Shown here: piece by piece, positions 6,108 to 16,068 of the stretch | How positions within the stretch are numbered: the stretch's first letter is position 1 | How the letters are laid out: the number at the start of each line of letters is the position of its first letter | IMG/VR virus record: IMGVR_UViG_3300012270_000024 | Span: 1 to 20,425 of that record | Length of the DNA: 20,425 nucleotides | DNA from: a virus | Strand: one strand, 5' to 3' | Position numbers and translations under genes: made by a program | The notes under the pieces: generated by a model | Database searches by the model: none | What the model saw: only the letters and a program-made list of their open reading frames with translations | What the model was told of the DNA's origin: nothing

Positions 6108-8032
6108 TATCCTATAAACCTAGAGTTTTTTTGTCTATTACGGTCTAATGCCTGTTGATTAGTCACCTTACCTGAAACCACATAAGCTTCCACAGGTTCA
6201 TTTTGATTAGGATTATTTTCAGAATCTCTAACATTTTGACTGTCTCCAACCGTATCAAATCTAGGACCAGAAGATATTCCACCACCAGCACCTCTTACAC
6301 CACCACTAGATGCAGGCCCATCACCAGTAGTAGGATTTGTTGATGCAATCTTAGCTACTTGTAATAAACCAAATACTCCTGTAGCAACTGCTTGTGCAAT
6401 AGCATAACCTGGGATTGGTTTATCAGCAAATGCAGCTAATGTTTTAGTAATAGCTAAGTAGGTATTAAATGCAGACTCAGCAATAGCAAATCCTTTAGCA
6501 GCTATACTACCTTGTCCAAGTGATTTTACAATAGCACTAGTTGCACCTAAATATGCTTGTATTTCGGTATTCTTAGCATCCTTTGTGGCTTGTGCTTGCT
6601 TGTTTTCTACAGCAACTTTCTTTTTTACTGTATCTTTATCAAACTTAGCAAGTAATGCAGCTTTTTCTTCTTCAAATTCTTCTAATGCTTCTAGTTCTTT
6701 TACATAAGCTTCTCTTTGAACTTCTCTTTCTCTCTCAAATATTTCAACTTGTGATAGACCTACATTATCTTCATCAATATATTTATCTCTAATCTCTTTT
6801 AATTTCGCTAATGATTCATCTTCTAGTGCTTGAATACCTTCATTATATTCCATTTCAGCAGCTAAAAGTAATGCAATTTCTTCCTCTTTACTTTCTACAT
6901 TTCTTTCAATTAAAATTCTTTGGTTTTCTAAAGTAGTTTCTAATTCAGCCTTACTTAACTCTTCTTTAGACTTACCTATCTTTCTTAATTCTTGTAAATT
7001 AGTTCTTCTTTCTTCTCGCAAAGATTGTTCATTTAACAATTGTTCACTAGTAAATCCTGCAATTCTTTCCTCTATATCTAATAGTTCTGTATTGGCATTT
7101 ATGAGTGCAATTTTTAATTCCTCATTATCTTTATTAGCAGCTAAATCTGCCGCTGCTTCATCAACTCTTAATTGTGCTAGTTCTCTTTCTTCTTCACCTT
7201 GTTGCTTTAATAATACACCTATCTCATCATTTGCTTTAATTCTAGCAGCCATATTCATTTCTACATTATCACGAACTTGTCTTAACTGTTCTATTTCAGT
7301 TTGATAAATAAATATAGACTGTCTTATTTGTGCCTCTGCCAATGCAGCTGACTTTCTTAATTCAACTTGTGCACCAGCAGCATCTAATATTCCAGCGGTA
7401 TAATCGTATATATCATTAGCACCTTTAGTTACTGCTACACCTAGTTTAAGTACTGAATTATCAACTCCTGTTATAACATCGGCAAACTCTATACCTGCTT
7501 CAACCCCAGTGGCAAAAGCTTTCTTAAATTCTCCTGCAAGTACTTGGTCTACAACTCTTGCCAACAGTCTAAAAGTAGCTACTAATGAAACTATTCTTTC
7601 AGTTATGTTTTGTGCTATTAATCTACCAAAATCCTTAATACTTTGTGTGGGGTCTTCAAATATACTCTTAAAAAAGTCAGATACATTACTTGTATTATCT
7701 ATAATATAAGATATAAAATCATTGATAATTCTAGAGGTTGCTTCCATAGCAATGTTAAATACATCTAAAACTCTTTGGTTTTTAGAAAGTACCTCAACAA
7801 ACTTAGCAAAAGCCGCAATGACTATACCTATACCTAATGCTTTTAAAGCTACACCTATGACATTTAATCCATTTGATATCCCTGTTAAAAAAGTAGGTGT
7901 CTTTTTGGTTGCAGTATTTAACTTATTAGTTTCTTGAGTGACACCTCCAATATTATCTTTGGTATCTTTTATATCTTTATTTGCTTTCTTGTTCTTTACT
8001 TCGAATTCAAATATCTTTTTTATTATATTCAT
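6107..8032 (-). CDS. Tail tape measure protein
   Basis: The product has 641 residues and is expected to set tail length and to line the tail tube before DNA ejection. It begins with a helical region, followed by a hydrophobic segment GVALKALGIGIVIAAFAKFV (residues about 57-76). A long charged coiled coil (about residues 225-480, rich in Glu, Lys, Arg and Leu) leads to an Ala-rich membrane-like stretch near 490-560 and a Gly-rich linker. The C-terminal motif VEAYVVSGKVTNQQALDR is typical of marine and Bacteroidota phage tape measures. At about 0.15 nm per residue a tail near 95 nm would be expected. It lies 3 nt after a 45-residue gene and ends exactly where the inverted element begins, closing the right-hand operon. 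Confidence 0.85.
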   Translation of the reverse strand: MNIIKKIFEFEVKNKKANKDIKDTKDNIGGVTQETNKLNTATKKTPTFLTGISNGLNVIGVALKALGIGIVIAAFAKFVEVLSKNQRVLDVFNIAMEATSRIINDFISYIIDNTSNVSDFFKSIFEDPTQSIKDFGRLIAQNITERIVSLVATFRLLARVVDQVLAGEFKKAFATGVEAGIEFADVITGVDNSVLKLGVAVTKGANDIYDYTAGILDAAGAQVELRKSAALAEAQIRQSIFIYQTEIEQLRQVRDNVEMNMAARIKANDEIGVLLKQQGEEERELAQLRVDEAAADLAANKDNEELKIALINANTELLDIEERIAGFTSEQLLNEQSLREERRTNLQELRKIGKSKEELSKAELETTLENQRILIERNVESKEEEIALLLAAEMEYNEGIQALEDESLAKLKEIRDKYIDEDNVGLSQVEIFEREREVQREAYVKELEALEEFEEEKAALLAKFDKDTVKKKVAVENKQAQATKDAKNTEIQAYLGATSAIVKSLGQGSIAAKGFAIAESAFNTYLAITKTLAAFADKPIPGYAIAQAVATGVFGLLQVAKIASTNPTTGDGPASSGGVRGAGGGISSGPRFDTVGDSQNVRDSENNPNQNEPVEAYVVSGKVTNQQALDRNRQKNSRFIG

Positions 8033-8035
8033 TTC

Positions 8036-8173
8036 TTAATCTATTATTTTGAATTTTCTTAGTATTCTTTTAAGAGTTTTTAACAACTCATGCTTCCCTT
8101 TATAAATACACATATAAGGATGCTTAGGCAATTTCTTGCAATTATTTAATTTATTTATTGTATCTGTTATCAT
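8036..8173 (-). CDS. Small basic protein before the tape measure gene
   Basis: This is a 45-residue ORF (MITDTINKLNNCKKLPKHPY..., ending RILRKFKIID), rich in Lys and with two Cys. It ends 3 nt before the tape measure start, in the tight spacing of co-translated genes. It fills an otherwise empty 180-bp gap. A recurring start-site motif with 23 bases identical to the one at 16524-16546 lies just upstream, which supports its being a real gene. I do not recognise a family. It is far too short to be the usual tail assembly chaperone, which is found elsewhere (17258-16552). Confidence 0.6.
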   Translation of the reverse strand: MITDTINKLNNCKKLPKHPYMCIYKGKHELLKTLKRILRKFKIID

Positions 8174-8180
8174 AATTGTA

Positions 8181-8203
8181 TATCTATTTTATCTAAAAAC
8201 ATT
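8181..8203 (-). promoter_or_regulatory. TGTTTTTAGATA motif with MFLD mini-ORF
   Basis: This 23-base block is identical to 16524-16546. On the minus strand it contains TGTTTTTAGATAAAATAGAT. From the ATG at 8202 it reads MFLDKIDIQL and stops with TGA at 8170-8172, overlapping the start of the 45-residue gene as ATGA. It may be a translation-coupling leader or a DNA/RNA signal. Confidence 0.45.
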
Positions 8204-8208
8204 CTTAA

Positions 8209-11200
8209 TTAATTACCAAAACTACATAAGTCAGAATTTATAACATCCCCATTGTTATTGGTTTCTAATACTATACCTTCATGTGAATAAAATCCAGCAA
8301 GGGCCCTTAATGAACCTGTACTGTTTCTATATAATACTTGACTACCTCCAAAATTACTACTTGTTGAGTAAACGTTTATTGATGAACTAGCAGAACAAGC
8401 ATTTAATGCATCAAAACCCGTAGCTACTAAGTATTCAAATAAATCGTTTGGATTAACTCCTACTTGTGTTACTGTATGTGTTTGAGATATGTTACCTGTA
8501 GAGAATGTTATATCCGCAACTCTAGTAGTATTTGATGAATTGTTAAGAACTCTTACTTCTAGGTTATCATTCCCACTTCCAGAGAATACATCAATGTCTA
8601 TCCAATTAGCATCTCTTAATACACTCCAAGATGTATTAGACTCAATAGTTATATTATAGTTTTGGGCACTTCTTGATACAGTTTTATTTTCAGGGTTAAT
8701 AGTTAATGTACCACTAAATCCTATTTGAGAAATATTAAAGTTCCTTGTTATAGTATTATTAGGACTACCTACATTTGCTTCTACTTGTAAAGTAAAGTTT
8801 CTGTTCTGTCCTGAATTGTTAGTATCAGCATCTATAGTAAATGAACCATTACCTGTACCACTGCCTCCAATTACTGTAAACCAGGAAGGTGCCGCACTAA
8901 CTACCCAGCTTGTATTAGATGTAACAGTAACACCTACATTATTTGGATTAAACTGTGTTAAACTAGCAGATGTAGGAATTAATGATAAAGTAGGTGTAAA
9001 GGCAGCTTGTGTAACATTATGTGTATCACTACTATTACCTACATTAGCTTCAACTGTAACTACACCTGTTCTAGTGTTGTCTGTGTTAGCAGAATAAATG
9101 TAATCTATCTCTTTATTACCAAAACCAGTTTGGTCAGCAGTAGGAATACTTAAAAAATTATTACCACTAGCACTCCAAGCAGTATTTGATATTACATCAA
9201 TTGAATTACTACCATTTTGATTACCTACACTAGAATTATTAGGTCTTATTATAACTTTCCTATCTACTACTATATTTAATGATATTGAATTAGCTACACT
9301 TTGTTGTCCTAAGTTATCAACTGCAATCACTCTATATTTGTATTGTCCACCTCCAAGTATATCAAAGTCTGTAAAGAATAAATTAGAAGTTGTACTTACA
9401 TTTTCAAAGGCCCCAAAATTAAGACTTCTTTGTACTATGTAATTAGCAATAGTTCCATACTCAGGATTAGAAGCTAACCAAGAAATATCTATTCTATCTC
9501 CATTATCTAAGTAAGTTACTTGTCCTTGGGGTCTACCAGTAGGAGGGGGATTAGGTTGGTCATATTCTAATTGATTTACAACTAAAGTATCTTCAATATT
9601 ATTTGCATTATTTCTTACTGTAACTATACCTTGTCTTTGTGAACCTAAATTATCATCTAAGGTTATACTTACATTATTACTATCACCATTTCCATTTGTT
9701 GTATTTAATGAAATCCAAGAAACGTCTTTAGTTACTGTCCAAGATACATTTGAATCAACTTCATATATATAACTATTATTATCAAAATCTAAATTAACAT
9801 TAGAGGGTATTACAGTTATAAAAGGTACTGCATCAGATTGTGTTATAAGTAAAGAATCTGTATAAAAACCTGTAAAGAAGTTTCCTATTCTAAAAGTAAT
9901 TAGAGAATCCCTATTTTCAGTTGTTGAGGGGTTTTCAGTTATTGTAAAAGTAAATCTATATCCTCCAGTTATAACAGTTGAAGAAGTTTCAGTTATAAAA
10001 GTTTCTTCTATAAAAGTAGTAGGTGTTACATCTGAATTTGTAGCTACTTCTACTGTAAAGTTTTGTGAACCACTACTTACATCTAAATCTTCTGTTAATA
10101 CTTCTATGAAAGGTTCTGCTTCTTGAGTAAAACTAAATGTTCTAAAAGATTGTTGTGTTAAAGGATATATTATAAAAGAATCATTTCTTTCTTCTTCTGT
10201 ATCATTTTCAGTTATGCTTAATCTTATAATACCATTTCCAAAATTTAAATCATCACTTAATAAAGTTATGTACTCAGGTAATTCTCCTATGGTCCAAAAT
10301 CCATTCGATTGCACATCAATTGTAAATTCTTGTCCTACTTGTGCTAAAACTCTAGAAGTAGGAGATATTGTTAACTGTGTATTATTTAAGCTACCTACTC
10401 TAATTGCTTGGTTAATATTTACCACATAAGTCTGACCCCCAATGACAAGAGTTATAGAAGCATTTCTCTGTTCATCTATATAATTCTCACTTACAAAAAC
10501 AGGTACATTAAATACTCTCCTATTACCAGAAATTTCCCCTAGAGTTATCCAAGTTGAATTTTCAGAAATAGATTCTATATCTTTATCTGTTCTTACTACT
10601 ATATTAGAGAATCCTCCACCTGCATTAAAGTTAATCTGTGTAGGACTTACAGTAGTTCCCGTAACTAAATATTGATTATTAAAGTTTGGAAACAGTCTAA
10701 ATTTACTCTCATTAGTAGTTAAATCTATCTCAAAATCTTCTATACTATATTTGTTATTCTTATATATTATCTGGCTATTTAAGTCTATATTATTAACTAT
10801 GCTAGGAGGTAATATACTGTCCATAGAAGTTATCCTTGCATCAGAATTTAATAGATTATCTATCCAAGGTTTATGATTTTGGTTGTAGATATTCTTAATT
10901 AAACTTATACCATGCCATCCATTAACCGTTGTAGAACTAAAGTCTAGATTATTAGTAACCTGTGATTCCACATAATTATTAGATGAGTCACAAATAGGTA
11001 CACCTGTTATTTCTATAATGTTGGTTTCACTTTTAGCTTCAGCACCCTCTTCTGGTCTAGAGTTTAAATCCAGTTTAATAGGTACAATAGTATCATCATT
11101 AGTAATAGGTGTTAACCCATTATAATAAAAACTTAACATATTCTCTGGGAATATACTATCTATTTTACTACCATCTACTTTATTATATAATGCTATGTTT

Positions 11201-12945
11201 ATATTAGAAGGTTTATTAGTATCTGAATTTTTCAACTTAACAAAGAATGGTATTTCTGTACTTAATTCTATTTCAGTTGTCTTCTTATTATCTACTGGGA
11301 AATTCTTTATGACATTACCTCTATATCTACCTGTGTTGAATTTAAAATCTTCCTGTAAAGCACTATTCTCTTCTACCTTATACTTGTAAGATATCTTCTT
11401 ATTATTTTTGTAAACAACAGACTCCTCTGATTCTTCATCAGTATACTTTGTAATATCAATTATATTACCTTCTGAATAGTAGTCATTAATGTTCTGTAGT
11501 CTAAAGTCTGTTGTAGAATTAGGTCTTATAATTAGTTTGAACTCCTTAATTAAGTTTTTCAGATAGTCTAATATAGTTATATCAGGCATGTTTCTACTTA
11601 CTGTAAAGGTAGGTAGTATCTCCTCTATAACTCTTACACCTCCCAATGCAGAAGCATCATCAATTTGAGTACCAGTACCAGAAGTCCCTGGTAATTTCCA
11701 AGTTGTAATCATGTCTGAGTAATATTCATTACCATCAGCAGTATTCATCTCTTCATTAATCTGTATTTCAACCCTATAAGTTTGGTCTATCACATCATTT
11801 GAGTTGGGTACCATGTTGTATTGTGTGTTAAATATAATTTCAAAAAATCCATTATCCCCAATATTAGGATTTGTAGTACCTCTACCTTGTGTAAGTTCAC
11901 TAGTATGTAATATATTATCCTCTCTATCAATTATCCTTATCTTAAAGAATATCTCATTAGGGAATTTATACTTGAATTTATGTTCAAAGTTAATTTCATA
12001 ACTCTCATTTAGTTCAGTAACACCACTTTCAGCAGCTAAATTGGCACTAGTCATGTTCAAATTAATGTCATCACCATCAAATGTTAGGTATTCATCCCCA
12101 ATATAAGCAGAAGCTTCTAAAGACTCCCACTTAAATACATTACTTCCATCAGGGTTACCATTTAACCAAGTATATAATGTGGTAAAATCTGTACTATCTA
12201 TAAAGTCTCTAGAAAATGTTATACCATATTTTTCCTCTATTGCTTCTATAATAGCCATCTGCCTTATAGCAGGTCTTAAATCCTCTACAAATAGTCTACC
12301 TTCCTCTGTTGTTATATCATCTTCGTTTCCAATAGTACCTGTATTGTACTCTATCTTTCTATTAGTAGGTATAATCATTGGCATTATCAAACTAGGTACT
12401 ACAGATAAAGATTCAGTTAATACTAAACTAGGTGTAGTAAATAGTGCATTTATGTTTCTCTCATTATAAGTGAAATTATAAGCAGAGAAATCTAGGTCTT
12501 TTAATTTAGCTTGTTCTCCTAAGTCTTTTCCTTCTCCATCTTTTAAAGTAAAAAGATTATCTAGTCCAGTGACCTGCCCATAGAAAGTAATAGAGTAGCT
12601 ATTTATCTTACCATCCTTATCTCTGGTAGCTTCTAACTGAGTTTTACCTGTTTTAAAATGTAATGTATTGTACTCAAGGAAAGAATCAACTCTTAAATTA
12701 GGGTTAAAACCATCTTTGACTCCAATCTCAAACCAGTTCTTAAATATTCTATTATTCTTAGGAGTAGCTGGAACTGTAAATGTATTTACAAGGTCATTAA
12801 AGATAGCTTCAATGTTATCAGCATCAACCAATTTACCCCTATACATTACACTCTCATCTTCAAATAAATCTATTTTATCCGATTCAGTGAAGATTGAGTT
12901 GTTATTATCTGTGTTAAAAGTTCCTATATAATAGTTTAAATTCAT
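8209..12945 (-). CDS. Tail hub / receptor-binding protein with BACON and FN3 domains
   Basis: The product has 1578 residues. Residues 1 to about 750 match a Bacteroidota phage tail-tip (hub) protein: TFTVPATPKNNRIFKNW, ITFYGQVTGLDNLF, YNFTYNERNI, and later MPDITILDYLKNLIKEF with DITKYTD and KISYKYKV. After this come about seven BACON-like beta domains starting near residues 762, 862, 946, 1043, 1225, 1318 and 1413. Most have the SNTSWxV core and end in xxxTQ/SQ. A fibronectin type III domain lies at about 1132-1222 (ISWLASNPEYGTIANYIVQR). The end (about 1497-1578) is a Cys-containing cap, NACSASSSINVYS...GFYSHEG, common at the ends of Bacteroidota surface proteins and phage fibres. BACON domains are thought to bind glycans or mucins, so a role in binding the host surface is likely. 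Its start overlaps the previous stop as TAATG. Confidence 0.82.
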   Translation of the reverse strand: MNLNYYIGTFNTDNNNSIFTESDKIDLFEDESVMYRGKLVDADNIEAIFNDLVNTFTVPATPKNNRIFKNWFEIGVKDGFNPNLRVDSFLEYNTLHFKTGKTQLEATRDKDGKINSYSITFYGQVTGLDNLFTLKDGEGKDLGEQAKLKDLDFSAYNFTYNERNINALFTTPSLVLTESLSVVPSLIMPMIIPTNRKIEYNTGTIGNEDDITTEEGRLFVEDLRPAIRQMAIIEAIEEKYGITFSRDFIDSTDFTTLYTWLNGNPDGSNVFKWESLEASAYIGDEYLTFDGDDINLNMTSANLAAESGVTELNESYEINFEHKFKYKFPNEIFFKIRIIDREDNILHTSELTQGRGTTNPNIGDNGFFEIIFNTQYNMVPNSNDVIDQTYRVEIQINEEMNTADGNEYYSDMITTWKLPGTSGTGTQIDDASALGGVRVIEEILPTFTVSRNMPDITILDYLKNLIKEFKLIIRPNSTTDFRLQNINDYYSEGNIIDITKYTDEESEESVVYKNNKKISYKYKVEENSALQEDFKFNTGRYRGNVIKNFPVDNKKTTEIELSTEIPFFVKLKNSDTNKPSNINIALYNKVDGSKIDSIFPENMLSFYYNGLTPITNDDTIVPIKLDLNSRPEEGAEAKSETNIIEITGVPICDSSNNYVESQVTNNLDFSSTTVNGWHGISLIKNIYNQNHKPWIDNLLNSDARITSMDSILPPSIVNNIDLNSQIIYKNNKYSIEDFEIDLTTNESKFRLFPNFNNQYLVTGTTVSPTQINFNAGGGFSNIVVRTDKDIESISENSTWITLGEISGNRRVFNVPVFVSENYIDEQRNASITLVIGGQTYVVNINQAIRVGSLNNTQLTISPTSRVLAQVGQEFTIDVQSNGFWTIGELPEYITLLSDDLNFGNGIIRLSITENDTEEERNDSFIIYPLTQQSFRTFSFTQEAEPFIEVLTEDLDVSSGSQNFTVEVATNSDVTPTTFIEETFITETSSTVITGGYRFTFTITENPSTTENRDSLITFRIGNFFTGFYTDSLLITQSDAVPFITVIPSNVNLDFDNNSYIYEVDSNVSWTVTKDVSWISLNTTNGNGDSNNVSITLDDNLGSQRQGIVTVRNNANNIEDTLVVNQLEYDQPNPPPTGRPQGQVTYLDNGDRIDISWLASNPEYGTIANYIVQRSLNFGAFENVSTTSNLFFTDFDILGGGQYKYRVIAVDNLGQQSVANSISLNIVVDRKVIIRPNNSSVGNQNGSNSIDVISNTAWSASGNNFLSIPTADQTGFGNKEIDYIYSANTDNTRTGVVTVEANVGNSSDTHNVTQAAFTPTLSLIPTSASLTQFNPNNVGVTVTSNTSWVVSAAPSWFTVIGGSGTGNGSFTIDADTNNSGQNRNFTLQVEANVGSPNNTITRNFNISQIGFSGTLTINPENKTVSRSAQNYNITIESNTSWSVLRDANWIDIDVFSGSGNDNLEVRVLNNSSNTTRVADITFSTGNISQTHTVTQVGVNPNDLFEYLVATGFDALNACSASSSINVYSTSSNFGGSQVLYRNSTGSLRALAGFYSHEGIVLETNNNGDVINSDLCSFGN

Positions 12946-15593
12946 TATTCGTTTATTTTTTTATCTTCTTTAAATCTAAAGCGGTAATTAATCATGTTTG
13001 TTTGTAAATTATCTTCCTTATTAAAGTTGCTTTCTTGTAAAGAAACTGCGTGTAGTTTATTATCATATTCCAACCATACTTCCTCACTCATAAAAAGGTC
13101 TTCATAGCAGTCATTCATATAAGCATCAACTAGACCTGTATTACATTCCCATTCTCTTTCACCTATTTTATTGTAAGTTTTATTTATATGCCTCAAAGGT
13201 TCTTGTGTATTTCCGTTTATATCTTTTATATCTCTATTATAAGAACTACTGTCTGTACTTACAGAATCAATACTTCTACCTGTCATGTATGTAGTTTCTA
13301 GCACACCAAAACTATTTTTGAATATAACCTTAAAGGATTCAAAAAGACAAGATGAGGTAGCTTTAAATAGAGTTACAGTATCAAATAGTCCATTGTTATC
13401 ATAGAAGTCTAGGATTGTCTTATCATTATTAAAGTATAAGTCATAATCAATACATACATAGCTTACATATATATCTGAATTGTTAGGGTCTATATTCTCA
13501 AAATTTGTATTAAGTAAAGTAACATCAAGTAAACCATCCCGAACTATTACCTTAGATACTCTTGAAGTTATAAAAGGAATTGTTATTTTATCTTTTGCCT
13601 TAAAGGTTCTTTTTTTACCTTTTAAAAGTATAGACTCAAAATCATTATACCCATCTAAAATAAAACCTATATCATTCTTCTCTTCTAATACATTATCATT
13701 TATTGATATGTTTGAAGAAAAGCTTATAAACTTACCTACATTTGCTGAATTTAAAATAGGAGAAGTTGTTCCATAACCTAAACTATTGTAGTAGCTTATG
13801 TTTGATTCTAAATCACTAATGTCAATTAATGGACTAAGATTTAAAAACTGATTTGTTTGTACATCACTTATCTTTTGTTTATCAATTTGATTACTAGCTT
13901 CATTTAATTGCATAGAGAAAAACCCTTGTTCATATACATCATATCTAAAACTAGCATTTGACCAGTTACTTGAAATAGGTGATTTTATAAAGAAATCCTT
14001 TCTTATGGGGATATTGATAAGTCTACCTTCTAGTCCACCATCATTACTTGCTATTGTTATACTTAACTTATTTGGAATATCTTTTATATTATTTACAAAG
14101 TATATATCATTCTCATTTTCAATTATCTTAAAAACCCTTACTGTATCATTACCTATTTTTATGTATTTAAATCCTAAGTCTGTATCAATAGAATTTTGTT
14201 CTACTAGATTATTAAATAGATTATCCCTTGTAATACTTACACTTGAATTAACCAACAGTACTTCATTTGGGTTTAAGTCTGTAGTTAAATCATTGTATTC
14301 AGTTATATCACCACCGATTAATAAATCATTTGTACTAGAGGAATTACCATCTTCTAAATAAGCAAATGCCTTTACTCTATTATTTATATTTAACCTTTTG
14401 TCTAATAAACCTGTGTTTACATTTAATCTACCAAAATCATAAGATAAAGTTTGTGAAACAAAGTTTATGTAAATAGTATTATTCTCTGCAACTACTGCTT
14501 CAGTTATTGCATCAATATCATAATCAAAAATAAAGGTTGGGTCAATAACACCATCTAAATTTACTCTTATTATTTTATTAACATCTATACCATTGTACTC
14601 CTCAAAGTTCCCTGATATGTAATAATTATTATCTATTTTAGATATATTCTTTGTATTAGCATCTAATGATTTAAACCCATCTATCTGATTACCTAAAACA
14701 TTAAAAGCGATTAGGTTATCCCTTATATCACTTTTAAAAACACCACAAACTAATATTTGTAAATCCCCTTGTTGCTTAATAAATATTTCATTTATATCAT
14801 CCCCACCACCTAAATTTTGTATATTAATTGTGTTTCTAAACTTGTCAAATAATTTATTACCCTGTAATTCAAACTCTGAATTAACCATAAATAATCTTCT
14901 TGCAACTACACCAATAACTTCGGTAAACTTACCACCAAATGCTATCACTCCATTACTCTGTATAACATCTATTGCAGTAACTTTACCATTAACACTTCCT
15001 TCCGTAGCAAAGTTAATCATAGAAGCTGATACTGCTTCATTTAATAGGTCAAGTTCAAATAAGTTATTTAAATCATATATATCTACACCTTCAAATTGTC
15101 CACCAATAAGTAGACTGTCATTAATAGAGTGGTACTTTATAATATCAACAGATACACCAGACCCAATAAAATCTGAATAATCTACTGACTGAAATACAGT
15201 TCCATCGGCATTTAAAATTATAAATAAATTACAAGCAGTTGTTACACCATTCTTAGTGTACTCTGAAAATTTACCACCTACTGCAATTAAATTAATATCC
15301 TCTTCTCTATAATTAAAAGGTTCAATAGTTAAAACCTCATCATCAAAACTTCCTATTAAGTCTTTAGCAATACCACCATTTAAAGTAAATATATTATCTG
15401 CCTGTGTAGTATCTGCTGATACAAAAGTTTTATCAACTAATGATGGGTTAATGTCATAACCAAATCCTTCAAAGTTCTTATTGATTTGATAAGTAAAGTT
15501 AGTACCAGAAGGTATATGTAACTCAGGTTGCGAAGTAAAAAAAGCACTTGAATCTAATCTTAAATCTATTTGTAATAATTTTATTTCTGCCAT
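12945..15593 (-). CDS. Distal-tail-like protein with N-terminal beta-propeller
   Basis: The product has 882 residues from MAEIKLLQID. A longer start at 15632 would add 13 residues encoded in the A-rich leader and in the overlap with the previous gene, so I prefer 15593. Residues about 80-480 hold six repeats of the Delta-60/DUF5122 type, each centred on a GGxF strand: GGKFSEY, GGQFEGV, GGKFTEV, CGVFKSD, SGNFEEYNG and GGDITEYND, as in a six-bladed propeller. Residues about 600-882 match the distal-tail-like region of Bacteroidota siphophages: FKVIFKNSFGVLETTYMTGR, EREWECNTGLVDAYM, LFMSEEVWLEYDNKLHAV and MINYRFRFKED. It likely joins the tail tube to the hub encoded next, with the propeller facing outward. 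Confidence 0.72.
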   Translation of the reverse strand: MAEIKLLQIDLRLDSSAFFTSQPELHIPSGTNFTYQINKNFEGFGYDINPSLVDKTFVSADTTQADNIFTLNGGIAKDLIGSFDDEVLTIEPFNYREEDINLIAVGGKFSEYTKNGVTTACNLFIILNADGTVFQSVDYSDFIGSGVSVDIIKYHSINDSLLIGGQFEGVDIYDLNNLFELDLLNEAVSASMINFATEGSVNGKVTAIDVIQSNGVIAFGGKFTEVIGVVARRLFMVNSEFELQGNKLFDKFRNTINIQNLGGGDDINEIFIKQQGDLQILVCGVFKSDIRDNLIAFNVLGNQIDGFKSLDANTKNISKIDNNYYISGNFEEYNGIDVNKIIRVNLDGVIDPTFIFDYDIDAITEAVVAENNTIYINFVSQTLSYDFGRLNVNTGLLDKRLNINNRVKAFAYLEDGNSSSTNDLLIGGDITEYNDLTTDLNPNEVLLVNSSVSITRDNLFNNLVEQNSIDTDLGFKYIKIGNDTVRVFKIIENENDIYFVNNIKDIPNKLSITIASNDGGLEGRLINIPIRKDFFIKSPISSNWSNASFRYDVYEQGFFSMQLNEASNQIDKQKISDVQTNQFLNLSPLIDISDLESNISYYNSLGYGTTSPILNSANVGKFISFSSNISINDNVLEEKNDIGFILDGYNDFESILLKGKKRTFKAKDKITIPFITSRVSKVIVRDGLLDVTLLNTNFENIDPNNSDIYVSYVCIDYDLYFNNDKTILDFYDNNGLFDTVTLFKATSSCLFESFKVIFKNSFGVLETTYMTGRSIDSVSTDSSSYNRDIKDINGNTQEPLRHINKTYNKIGEREWECNTGLVDAYMNDCYEDLFMSEEVWLEYDNKLHAVSLQESNFNKEDNLQTNMINYRFRFKEDKKINE

Positions 15594-15603
15594 TTTATAT
15601 ATA

Positions 15604-16068
15604 TTATTTTTCTTCTTCGTTGAATATATCATCTAAATCTTTAGAAAATCCTTCTACCAATCTATCATCTACACCACGACCTCTTTGTAATTGAACCTCT
15701 ACTTTATCACCTATTCTTCTAGGTACTAAACCTTTTCTAAATATAGAATTTTGTACTGCATATACATTTATATTCTTAGCATCTGCCCATTCTTTTAATG
15801 CAGAAATTGGGGGCTTCTTATCCTTATAAGAAAATGGTGTATCATATTGAAATATTGAATATGCATCCTTAGCTTTCAAACTACCAGAAACTCCTTTGTC
15901 TAAGAAATGGTAATACAATAACCCATCAATATAGAATCCATCTTCTGTTTTATTTAACTTTATACTTTTTTTCAAAGCTGAATTAAACACAGGTGAGAAT
16001 TGTTGAAATGAATTTTTATATTCTATTCCAATACCCAAAACTGCATTTCTTAAATTCTTTCCTAACAT
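15604..16068 (-). CDS. Neck / tail-completion protein (HK97 gp10-like)
   Basis: The product has 154 residues. The pattern YYHFLDKGVSGSLKAKDAYS, then PFSYKDKKPPISALKEWADA, INVYAVQNSIFRKGLVPRR and a long C-terminal helix is that of HK97 gp10-like proteins as found in Bacteroidota phages. The features are a DxGVxG turn, a short helix before a W, and an ixxxGlxPrr strand. These proteins sit at the head-tail joint or complete the tail. The gene overlaps the end of the tail-terminator-like gene by 7 nt, so the two are translationally linked. The assignment is from pattern and synteny. Confidence 0.65.
   Translation of the reverse strand: MLGKNLRNAVLGIGIEYKNSFQQFSPVFNSALKKSIKLNKTEDGFYIDGLLYYHFLDKGVSGSLKAKDAYSIFQYDTPFSYKDKKPPISALKEWADAKNINVYAVQNSIFRKGLVPRRIGDKVEVQLQRGRGVDDRLVEGFSKDLDDIFNEEEK

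Noticed and set aside
8816-12931. Several plus-strand ORFs of 60-96 codons opposite the tail hub gene
   Set aside because: They are mirror frames of a long coding region with biased codons; none has a plausible leader or recognisable product.
15594-15632. Longer start (MIYSTKKKNNIYK) for the distal-tail-like protein
   Set aside because: The extra residues are the translated A-rich leader and the overlap with the neck protein gene. MAEIKLLQID at 15593 has the usual start context.
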